Below are positions 54,460-64,000 of a stretch of DNA of 64,000 nt, piece after piece; position 1 is the first letter of the stretch, and each line of letters opens with the position of its first letter. The notes beneath the pieces are model-generated. The model saw only the letters and a program-made list of their open reading frames with translations, was not told the DNA's origin and ran no database searches. The position numbers and the translations under genes are program-made. Source of the stretch: Echinometra lucunter (lineage: Eukaryota; Echinodermata; Echinoidea; Camarodonta; Echinometridae); NCBI GenBank assembly GCA_029962745.1, contig CM057158.1:15553173-15617172 (forward strand). Reading direction: 5' to 3'.

Positions 54460-54741
54460 CAGGGCCGCACGCAGAATTTTCTTCCGAGGGGGGGGGGGCA
54501 AGACGCGTAAAAAATTTTTGAAGAAGCTCAAAAGCAAGGAAGCGAAGCGACCGAGCTGGTCACGAGGGCGCTTTTGCATTTTTAAAAGTGAAATTGAAGG
54601 ATATTTGGTGCACACTTTTCGTGGATTTCGTGAAAAATTTTCAGTAGAAAAATGTAAAGTTTTCAAAATTTCGAGGGGGGGGGGGCAATTGCCCCCTGCC
54701 CTCTGCCCCCCCCCCCCCCCCCCTCCGCTGCGTACGGCCAT
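54460..54741 (+). mobile_element. G-tract MITE, copy 3
   Basis: Ends CAGGGCCGCACGCAG and CTGCGTACGGCCAT are imperfect inverted repeats. G tracts near both ends, C tract at the right. Flanks TTCATCTA and TTCACCCA may be an eroded 8-bp duplication. It lies just 35 bp downstream of the SLC10 stop codon. Confidence 0.75.
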
Positions 54742-54776
54742 GTTCACCCAGCTTATTTCTCGACACATGGGGTCAA

Positions 54777-56480
54777 TCATAAATAAACCTGCCTAGCATT
54801 TTTGTTCATAGTATCGTCATCGTTCACTGTATGTATACTGTAGACCGATATCGGCCTCGTCATTTCAGAATCGTAGGAGTATGCATGGTTGACATGAGAT
54901 CTGGACGCCGAGCTGCGACGAATCTCTTCAAAGTTAACTTGGGTGGACTTTGTGGACATCCAGTGATTGGGATGTTTTTGCTTTGTTATGAATTTAGAGG
55001 ATTGTTTGACTTGCTTTGGGCCAATGCCGAATATTCGCGATGACATGTCGAGGTTAATATCATCATTACCGTGCGATGAGTCACCACTGATTGATACGTT
55101 ATTGTTATTAAGACGCTTTTCGTCATCGTCGTCGTTTGGAAGCTCAAATCGACCAGGACAACGTTTGGTGACGACGTAGATGGACGTTAGACAGAAGCCT
55201 TGGAGGAAAGTGAAGAAGATAAAGAGGATTGGAACTCGTGTCATGAGATCGGCTTCGGGTTGAGGAAACGATAGCCCAATGACGGATGTTGCCAAGAGGC
55301 TATTCTGGGATCCTGTTTCGATTGCGATGGTGATGGCAGAGCGGTTGGATAGACACGTGAGTTTAGCTATGAAGAAGCCTAGAAGACCAGCAACACAGGG
55401 CAGGATAATCGCACTAAGATACAGCTCTGCAGGAGATTGGAAAGCGAAGTAGTTGGCCCAGAGTCCTGCAGCAAAGCCGACAATGATGAGGAAAACTGCG
55501 AGCGGTTTGAGGAGCCGGTGGAACCACTTCGCTGCTCGAGGGTATCGATGAGCGATGAATGTCCCGATGAAGAGGGGGACGACCAAGGTGATGAGCTGGA
55601 TGAAGATTTGAACGAAGGGAATCCTGATGTTACTGTTGCTACTGGCGTACGGAGTGGCGTAGATAAACAGATTCAAAGGCATCAAACCTAGAGCAATGAC
55701 TGTAGAGCAGAACGTCATGGTCAGGCTCAACACCAAGTCACAATCGAGTAGGAGAGTGAAGATATTACTCAGCCATCCTCCTGGGCATGAACCAACGATG
55801 ATGAGAGCCACTGACGCTGTTGGCTCAAGATTCAATATCCTCGCTAGGAGTGCAGCCACGCCGGGCATCACTATAAACTGGCATATTGCACCAATCACAA
55901 CCCCAAAAGGTCTCTTTAGTTTATCCCTGATGACGGTCCATTCTAGCTTAACTCCCATCGTTACATAACTCAGCATTAACCATATCAACATAACATAAGT
56001 GAATACAGTTCCCACTGGGCTCGATTTCCGGGTAACTTTGACCTTAAACGGTTGGATCTGTAGGCTAGGATCAACCAAACCCATATCATCTCTTACTACA
56101 AAATCAATGTGTCTAATACCAAACGAAACACCTTTTATATCAATTGCTATAGTCTGTCTTCCATCTGTTCGAAGTCTTTGGCCAGTGGTACCATTAGGAT
56201 ATTGAATCGTTTCATAGATGGGGTTTACCTGGAACCTTGATTGTTCAAGAGTAAACTTTTCCAAATCACTGCTCGCCGTTTCAATCTGAAGACTTTTGGT
56301 TATACCAGTAAGGTTCATTCGTAGACTGGTTCCTTCTCCTTCTTCCACCAAAATAAAGTTTATTGGTTGTGTGGTATAATTAAACTCCGCCCGGACCACA
56401 CCCACTAGTATTAAGATCATGGAGAACATCATGGTTACACGACACGAGGATGAAGGCGACATTGTGGCGACGCTTTCCAT
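54777..56480 (-). CDS. SLC10-family Na+/bile-acid-type transporter, intronless coding region
   Basis: A single uninterrupted frame of 567 codons encodes a predicted plasma-membrane sodium symporter. N-terminal signal peptide (about residues 1-32, MMFSMILILVGVVRA), ~120-residue extracellular domain with NxS/T sites, then the transporter core starting at VFTYVMLIWLMLSYVTMG, with GSCPGGWLSN (230-239), MPLNLFIYATPY, and ETGSQN (E388, Q392, the Na+-site pair). A ~125-residue cytoplasmic tail is rich in Asp, Asn, Ser and Lys. The start is ATG 56480; an in-frame GTG two codons upstream is not needed. Core aligned by eye to the 490-aa neighbour at the same motifs, where that gene has five introns and this has none. 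An acceptor-like CTAGTCTTCAG ending at 56507 suggests a 5'-UTR intron. Confidence 0.95.
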   Translation of the reverse strand: MESVATMSPSSSCRVTMMFSMILILVGVVRAEFNYTTQPINFILVEEGEGTSLRMNLTGITKSLQIETASSDLEKFTLEQSRFQVNPIYETIQYPNGTTGQRLRTDGRQTIAIDIKGVSFGIRHIDFVVRDDMGLVDPSLQIQPFKVKVTRKSSPVGTVFTYVMLIWLMLSYVTMGVKLEWTVIRDKLKRPFGVVIGAICQFIVMPGVAALLARILNLEPTASVALIIVGSCPGGWLSNIFTLLLDCDLVLSLTMTFCSTVIALGLMPLNLFIYATPYASSNSNIRIPFVQIFIQLITLVVPLFIGTFIAHRYPRAAKWFHRLLKPLAVFLIIVGFAAGLWANYFAFQSPAELYLSAIILPCVAGLLGFFIAKLTCLSNRSAITIAIETGSQNSLLATSVIGLSFPQPEADLMTRVPILFIFFTFLQGFCLTSIYVVTKRCPGRFELPNDDDDEKRLNNNNVSISGDSSHGNDDINLDMSSRIFGIGPKQVKQSSKFITKQKHPNHWMSTKSTQVNFEEIRRSSASRSHVNHAYSYDSEMTRPISVYSIHTVNDDDTMNKNARQVYL

Positions 56481-56519
56481 GCTCACGTGTTAATATCTTA
56501 TACCATCTGAAGACTAGAA

Positions 56520-59500
56520 TGTAATCAAGCTGTAATGGTCATACTTCAGTGTTGATCCGTTGATGAAAAATCCATTGTGTTGTCGTCATGGTAGTCTCCC
56601 GGATATTCTTACAATGGTTGAATGACGTGCTGACAGGCTCTTGAAGTGTTCAGGACATTAACTGATTACGTGCAGCAAAAAGAGTTTCGATTACTGTATA
56701 TGAATGAGGCGAAGAATGCAGGCTTTATTCTTTGAAATATATGGGAGAACTTACAGCTATATTGATAGTTTAGGTTCATGCAATTACGGTTTCGAAATTT
56801 ATCCGTACACAACTAGAGCTGTACACTGCTTCCGCCTAATACTTGTAATCGGACACTCCTCCGTGTGTCGCTGCGTTGTACTTCTGACTGTCTTTATTAT
56901 CATTTCAAGATCAGCTCATCACATCATGAAATCGAACCATTATAATATGTACTAGTACTTGAATATGAAATCTGTAAATCAATCGGATGTTCAACATAGA
57001 GAGTGATTTCCTGAAACCTGACTCGTCACAGCTGCCAAAGATAACGGCAATAATCACTGGTCATTTACCCTGGTTCAGCTATCACTAAGTGGTCAGTGAT
57101 TTTTCCAGTATATCGGCAGTTTATCATTCGATACGGTGGTGTGACTTTGGTCCTTGCTGTAAAACCACAATACAACCAATATTGTGCGATCACATGAATT
57201 CCATTTCAAATTTAATTCAAGATATGCTTGAATACAGTTAGCCGTGGTTTCCGCGTTGATAATGCAATATACTCTGATCAAATACAGCAAACAAAGCATG
57301 CCCCATTCACCATCAGTTGTTGACTCTATATTCTAAATACAACGAAGAACGGTGTTTGTTGGTGTATAATCATGAAAGCATGTTTAATAATGCTGGAAGT
57401 AGTAAAGGCGTTAACTCATATTACTGCTCCAAGTCACAACGTCTTAAATATGAAGTATGACGGTTTGTGCGTTTCCGGCATGCCTCTTGTAGATGAGTTT
57501 CCAATGAAAGCTAGAAGAAGGGCGTTATTTCCTTGAAAGTCATACTTCTTATATTGAGAAGCACACAAGAGCAACGGGACTGAGGTAGGGGAAGCTCTTT
57601 TGTTACATAGTTGAGGGTATTATTGTCAAAGCAGTCGATTGAATGGAAAGCTTACCCAACTCATGGAATTTGTAAGCTCAATTCTTCTCACTCCTTGAAG
57701 CGTGAATAAAAGCAGGAATATTATTGTATACTACAGAGGAAGACACAGGAGAGCAGTTGTTGCTGCATGTCGTCACAACTCTTTAGCTTACCCTTTTGGC
57801 TCTGCTAAAAATATGCAACTTAAATGGGCGAAAATAGATTAAGGGAACAAGGAAACTGTACTGAATAGCAGCGGGAGATATGATATAAGACCTTAATTTC
57901 GATTTCTGGGACGTGAATTAATGCAAAACAAAAATTATGAAGCTTTATTGGGACAAAATGAATATGAAAGTGATACATTATACGATTCATTCGCAAAATA
58001 ATTTGTCATTTAGCAAGATTAAGGTTTGAGCAGTTTGAACAATATCCAGATATGACATGCAGAGACTTCTTTTCATATGATTTTTATAATAAAAGACAGT
58101 ACTCAGTGCATGGGAAGGGCGTTAACTCTATAGGGTTTGAGTCAACTTAACATCCATAATATGACTAGGATAGCAGACGACCAGACGTATGCAGTGTATC
58201 GGAGAACAGCCACGGTTCATCTTGTTTATCTTTCAGAAAAGTTTTCTAAAACATGCTAAAGAAGGTGTTTCTTTCATAGTTCATTACTTTCAAGCTAGCT
58301 ACGACAATGAACATAGAACAGGCCCTATTAAAGAATGAGGCATTATAGATAGAAACAAATTTCTTCAAATGATATAATAACCCTAATTTGGCTTCATGTA
58401 TATTCAGTCCTAAAATTCAGACAAAATACGAAAATGGTAGAAGGTGTACTGTAAGTCTTGATCTCTGATGTGGAAGAAAGCAAAAGAAACCAATCCCCTA
58501 CCCCCCCCCCCCCTTACGTGTAGATGGATATGCAGCAGCTTAAAAAGATTCATGAAGTTCGTTGATCACGTTCTGGTTTCGTTTAGTTTTATTGTTGTTG
58601 TCGTGGTTTGTTGTAGTTTTTACGATGAAAACGGGCAAAAGAATAGCCAATTATTGCCATTTCGGTTTCCAGAATGGTGCTGGTATAATATTTTTTGAGT
58701 GATTTACTGGCTTTTATTTCATTTTTTTTTTCATTTTTTATTTTATTTCATTTATTTTATTCATTTTTGGGAGGACGTCACGCGATGCTTGTATTGAGAA
58801 GAATATAATAATATAAAAAGAGTTATATCCTTCGAATATGACTTTGAATGGAAACCTTCTGATAGTAGATGACATCTAAAAGCTTTAGAGTCTAGTCTAG
58901 AATTAGAAATAAACCACGTTTGCATTTCATTGGGGGGGCTGCCCTCCAAGCCCCCCCCCCCCATGAGTACACCAGTGCTTTCAACATAGGCCTACTTTGA
59001 TACTTCTGCTTTAAAAAAAAACACCTTTAAATAATCATGTCTTATAGAACATAGATCAATGGCCAAATCACACGCTGTCAATTTACTCAGAAATTTTTAT
59101 TTTGATCCACTGGGGTGGTATCCTCTTTAGACTTGATATTTTTTTTTCATTGGTGATAACAATAACAATTTATGGTAACAAAATGCATCACCGTGTGAAC
59201 GTACGTGCACTTCTTGCTCCAATGATTTTAACTCCTCTTGGCGCGGTTTTCTCATTTTCGCATCCAGGAGTGAAATTTCGTTCTTTTCTTCGTTTGCAGT
59301 AAAATTCAAGCTTCTCAAGCACAGCACGTTCTCGCAATCACCCACTTGTACCATAATGTGATAAAATGGTCTTCCATAAAAAGTGAACAAAAACTGAGTG
59401 CGTCACAGTTTTAGAGAAAGGGTGCAATTGGGCCAGTGATTTGTATTGTAATTCACAACAATAAAACTAACCGGACAATTCAAGAATTGTTTTGGGGTAA

Positions 59501-60350
59501 TATGTACCGTTATAGAAGTTCGTAGAAAAATAGGACCGGGGAAAGGAATAACACACTTAGACATGTTAGACTTGTTACGGTACTATAAACATTACGAGTG
59601 AAAACGCCTTTTTTTAACAGATCTCCCAAAGTATGAGCATTTGTATACTCAAACAATATCAAAAGACACTATGATTTAGATAGCAGCAATGAGATACCTA
59701 CAATCTTTCATTTGCCAACAAGAGTTTACCAGACACAATTTCTATGCGGTTTTGTTGGTCGTTATATGAAATGTGAAAGCTCCGATGACGTGAGTAATGA
59801 TGAATAGGAGTGATTTTGAAGCCCTTTTCTTTCCTTTTCTTTTCCACTATTGACAACATTAACTTTCTTTGACAAATCTAAGTGAGCACTGCAATGTCTA
59901 CAATGTATATACATCCTGAGACTTTAGTCGTTTACCACACTTCTGCTTGGGCTTTAAGGAAAGTTCATCAGGCCGTTTGTAAGTCACAAAAATATGCATG
60001 CATGAGCTAAACCCATATTAAAATGAGCAGTCCACTGAATTATCATTAACTGAGATTTTAGTATCATTATTCGGTTGTAGATATTCAGTAAGGTAGTTTA
60101 ATTCCATACAATTTGTTTCTCGCAACCATTTGACACTTCCATAGTACTGGAATGCCAATCTATTGCAGTATATGACGATGCAACAATCAGATTCTGTACA
60201 AACAAGATTAAACTGAAATCATATTCATTTCCTCCTAAGACAATACGTAGGGTATGTAGTTCCAACATAGGTGGCGAATACCCGAAAACGGAGCTTGTGT
60301 TGGGGACGCAGAAGACATGTGTACAGTATAACAAGTATGTTATGAATATA
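56520..60350 (-). other. Upstream of the intronless SLC10 gene, no clear gene
   Basis: AT-rich. C tracts near 58502 and 58950. One minus-strand stretch (59340-59205) reads as a charged helical peptide (NEISLLDAKMRKPRQEELKS) before a GTACGT donor-like site, but lacks a good acceptor and is not called. Confidence 0.5.
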
Positions 60351-60364
60351 CACTAAGAAAAAAG

Positions 60365-60690
60365 GTGCAATTTTGCACCCCAAATGCTACAATCATGACA
60401 ATAGAAGCATCTTTTGATATGACAAAGGTGCAAAGATGCACCCTTTTGTACTTTTCTGCACCCGAAAATACCCATCTGCACCTTTAAAGGTACAATAATG
60501 CACCATAAATGGTGCAGAAATTCTTGCATACAAAGCCAAATTTGCACCTTCACTAAAAGGTACAACTTTGCACCCTTAGGGTGCAAAATGAAGCTCACTA
60601 CGCCCTTAATGGTGCATAATGCTTCTTTGGGTACAAAGTTGCACCCTTAAAGGAGGTCCAATCATTTGAAGGGTGCAAAATTGAACCTTT
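60365..60690. repeat. GGTGCA/TGCACC inverted-motif cluster
   Basis: About fourteen GGTGCA or TGCACC hexamers fall within 330 bp in alternating orientation, many as local hairpins such as GGTGCAATTTTGCACC, GGTGCAAAGATGCACC and GCACCATAAATGGTGC. Outside this block the hexamers are rare in the neighbourhood. Confidence 0.88.
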
Positions 60691-60699
60691 TTTTTAAAT

Positions 60700-61490
60700 T
60701 GCACAAACACTATTAATTAAGGATAAAGATAGGAAAGATTACACAGACAAGGGAAACGGTGGCATTCGCTTTCTATCTAAAACAATAATTAGTTTGCTGA
60801 CAAGTTCTCAGTGTGTCCCATTCGACTCTGGAACGCGCTTCCAAGATTCATTCATCTTTTTCGTTCTTTGGAGATTTTCAAGAAAAATCCCAAAACTTTC
60901 CCTTTTGCATTTTACTTTTTCTTTTAGACTGATATAAAGTGCTGAGTAAAACAAAGATATATTGTCAGCACTGTTATTCAAAAAGCTAGGAGTGGCTAAG
61001 TAAACATTTCACTAATAAAGAATAATAATCTCATGTCTTCTGCTTTCTTCCATTCTTTTTTGAAAAGTGCTCCGATTCCATGACATTAAACATTTTGTTG
61101 TTTGCACCAGGGCAAATAAATGAAGAAGAAAGATATTTTCCACAAAAGCCTGACAATCGTGGCAAAAAGAAACAATTTCGACTTCAAGCTACATGTTTTT
61201 TAGCTCCAGTTAGTTAAAGACATTACATTTCAATTGGTTAATTGCCTTCAAATAAAGTAATTTAGAAACAAAAGTCCATGAAGGATTTTATGTCAAAACG
61301 ACAGTCGTATTATTCAGTCGTCTCTATGCAAAATTATATTTTTTAATGAAAGAGGAAAACACCTGCCAATGAGCATCATGCGTCATCGGGATGATTCAAA
61401 ACGTAATAAAAGTTAAAATGGAACAAACCTCATTGAATATGCAACAATTTCCTTTAATTTTAGTGATATATAAAATGAAAAAAAACCAAA
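60700..61490. other. No gene seen
   Basis: AT-rich, no recognisable features. Confidence 0.5.
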
Positions 61491-61499
61491 GATACTTAC

Positions 61500-61667
61500 C
61501 CTCTTGATAGCAAACTGAAGCAAGTTCTTTCTGAGATGTTCTACCGAGATGACACTTTACTTTCGGCGGACTGCACTGGAGCAATGAACCAATGCAGATA
61601 ACTTGATTTGCTTTACACGCGCTCACTTTTAAACTATACAGGGCTAGAGCGAGTCGGTATGTTTGAT
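61500..61667 (-). CDS. Candidate Cys-rich phase 1-1 exon, unknown
   Basis: On the minus strand acceptor TTTTATATTTCAG precedes and donor GTAAGT follows a 168-nt open exon, phase 1 at both ends. It encodes about 56 residues including QTYRLALALYSLKVSACKAN, VICIGSLLQC, KVKCHLGR and SVCYQE, with five cysteines. I do not recognise a domain. It could be an extracellular module of an unseen gene, or a 5' non-coding exon of the SLC10 gene at 54777 on the same strand, in which case the open frame is chance. Confidence 0.4.
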
Positions 61668-61799
61668 CTGAAATATAAAATAGCTCCAACGTGAGAAAAG
61701 CCGAAGATAACAAAAGGGGGCCCCCTGAATCATCAGTGATGAGGGTCTTTTTTGGCCAATCAGGCGTTTCTATACCCACAACAAGCACAGGTGATCACC

Positions 61800-63400
61800 T
61801 TCAAATGGTTTTGTTGACGTTTTATGGCCAGAAGAATATTGTCGTTGTTTGTGGGGGAAAGGGTATATTTGATGAGCCATAACCTTAAAGGATAATTATG
61901 TTCAAACCGCGCTGATAACTGCATATTTTAAAGATGAGAGAGAGGGGGTTTAGGACTTCCAGAAAATGTTAAGCACCTCCTCCTTCCTTAATATGCTTGC
62001 ATCCAAGGTGATGGTGCCCCACCCTTATTACCAATACACCTCATCAATACACCTCATCCTTGTATTGGGATCATCATTTCAGGTAAATGGTTGAACGGGA
62101 CACTTCGAAGATTCTGTCCTTATTATTGTCCTTGTATTTGCTCAGAGGGGACAGTGGGAACAGGATTGATGTTGACTGAGGCTTTTAAACCAAATGTGGT
62201 TTCTTTTCAAAAGTGAGTGACAAGAGAAAGGGTATAACAAAGCTGTTCCAGGAGGAACAAAAGAAGTAAACTTTACAGATCTTTTGTCCAAATATCAAGC
62301 TGGTCCAATCGATATAATTCTACATGTACAATCCTCCTGAAATTGTAAAGAAAGAACGTGTAAATATAATTATATGACACTAGTGGTCCCTGGACTTTTG
62401 CGTTATTTTTATGTACATGTACAGCCAAAGAAGCGGAACTGTATAGAAAATAATAAGATTTTCTAGCTTTCACTTAGTATCATCATTTCTGAACTGTTTT
62501 GCTTATAGATGATGGGATACTAAACTTAATTAAAGATGTTTATTTTTTTAAAATTCTTTTTGGGGGTCGTGATTGTAACTGAATTAAAATGGAAAAGAGA
62601 ATTCATTCAGTAAAAGCCATTTCATGAATGCGTGTTATACTGGAACTTAATAGTCTCTTATCGCGTCTGATGAAAGACTTGTAACGCACGTCGTGCAAAT
62701 ATTGTTTTAGAAATTTGGTCATTTTGAAGGGGAGGGTAACGATTTGTTTTATGGTGGATGGCTATATAATGTTGACTTGGGTCAACCAAAAATACACAGA
62801 CATATAATGCAAGTACAGGAAATATGGACTATAAATGGTTTCATATCTCCATGTTATAACATGTGGTCGTGCAATAACTTTTTATTCTATTTGTCTGAAT
62901 AGATATATATTCACAGACATTCATTACGTACAAATTCCTCTCCTCAGCATCAATGCATTTCAGTAATAGTCAGCAAACCTTCTGACCCCCTCCCCCCAAT
63001 CCGGCCTCCACCGCATTACCAACATTTCTTTATTATTGTTGTTATTATTATTATTATTGTTTACTATTTTTTATCAATAATGAAAATTGGTCGAAGTTCA
63101 CTGTACCATTTTAAGGTTGATTCTCGCAAAAGAGAAATGTAAATTTAGCATTGCCGCGCATTCCAGTATTCCAAGAACTTTAATGCCTATTGTAAGAGAT
63201 ACAAAAGCTTTTTTACGATGCGGGTTGTTATTGTTGATGTTGTTCAAAGGATACAGGGGGTACTGATGTACTCAAACTCACCTTATAACCGCCAGACGAA
63301 GGAGAGTGCTTATTATTCGATTTGATTTTATGCGGAATAGTAACGAATTAATGGAAACCAACGCCCTAAAGGTAAAATATTTTTTTAATCGAAGCTAACT
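61800..63400. other. No gene seen
   Basis: AT-rich with scattered short repeats. No domain or convincing exon on either strand. Confidence 0.5.
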
Positions 63401-63770
63401 GACAAAACAGATCAGCGCAAAGTTGAACAAATCGGACATGGAATAAGAAAGTTAAGCCAACATGAAATTTTCAGTTTTTGACACTAACATAGCTATTTGT
63501 GATATAATTTTTGGACAACTCTCAATAATGTTTTGAACACCGAATTTCAAAACATATTCTTTATTTTCTTGAAGAACACGTTTTCATTGTCCTTATCCGA
63601 AAAATGTTGTGGAGAAAATACTCCTGCAATATATTGGGTTTGACTTAAGGAAATATGCAAATCTCAATCAAAATGAAAATTATGTGTGTAAAAACATATT
63701 GAGAGTTGTCCACAAAATGATGTCATCAGTAGCTATGACAGGGTAAAAAATATGTCATATAGACAATTCC
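63400..63770. mobile_element. Diverged relative of the 14265 fold-back element
   Basis: Contains AAATCGGACA, GGACAACTCTCAATA and the inverse TATTGAGAGTTGTCCACAAAATGATGTCATCA, words shared with the arms of 14265-14849. The ends are not well defined; a G tract lies near 63776. Confidence 0.4.
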
Positions 63771-64000
63771 ATGTGGGGGGGGGGGGGGTGAACTCATGTG
63801 TGTACATCGGCTGGCGTAGTTAGGCCACTGTGAATATACATTCATTGCTAAATTATATAAGGGTACAAAATAAAAAGGATTACTAGACTTGATCATGTTG
63901 ATGTTTAAAGTACAATAACATACAACTGATACAACCCTAAACGAGGCCAATGAGCAGGGAAAAAAGGAGAAAAGTTATTATTTGGAAGTATAACCCATGA

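Noticed and set aside
55437..55968. Plus-strand frames opposite the intronless SLC10 gene
   Set aside because: Antisense shadows of a well-supported coding region.
56481..56486. GTG start two codons before the SLC10 ATG
   Set aside because: Eukaryotic initiation favours the ATG at 56480, which retains the full signal peptide.

Overview
This is a eukaryotic, intron-rich, AT-rich window. It carries classic GT-AG exons, microsatellites, long G/C homopolymers, LINE fragments, a tRNA-derived SINE family and many short inverted-repeat (MITE-like) elements. Hyalin-repeat (HYR), EGF and CUB exons, all in phase 1-1, together with an animal-type S-adenosylhomocysteine hydrolase and SLC10-type transporters, point to a marine deuterostome. 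An echinoderm, probably a sea urchin or close relative, is my best guess; this is inferred from domain repertoire, not from a species marker.

Layout. (1) 1-11,100, plus strand: four HYR-domain exons (269-535, 1485-1736, 6999-7232, 10799-11050) of a secreted or membrane extracellular-matrix-type protein whose ends lie outside the recognisable part. The last two exons sit in a locally duplicated unit that also left decayed exon fragments. (2) 12.6-17.8 kb: copy 1 of a ~5-kb segmental duplication. It holds AHCY exon 1 (start codon changed to GTG) and an intact AHCY exon 2, but no further exons. (3) 17.8-30.6 kb: an 87-bp tandem array, a decayed transposon-type ORF, a ~162-bp array full of AGGTCA/TGACCT motifs, and a separate plus-strand gene start (signal peptide at 21699, EGF at 24679, CUB at 25213) with no recognisable 3' end. 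(4) 30.7-41.7 kb: copy 2 of the duplication, split by a 2.7-kb transposon, leading into a complete eight-exon AHCY gene (430 aa). (5) 45.7-56.5 kb, minus strand: two SLC10-family transporter genes head to tail, one with six coding exons (490 aa) and one with an uninterrupted coding exon (567 aa). (6) 57-64 kb: mostly gene-poor, with one orphan Cys-rich minus-strand exon candidate and a dense GGTGCA/TGCACC cluster.

Functionally the genes are independent: extracellular adhesion-type modules, the one-carbon/methylation-cycle enzyme AHCY, and solute transport. Most interest lies in genome dynamics: the AHCY 5' duplication with lost ATG, an insertion datable by an empty site in the paralogous copy, the intron-containing versus intronless SLC10 pair, and decayed tandem copies of the C-terminal coding sequence just past the stop codons of both AHCY and the first SLC10 gene.
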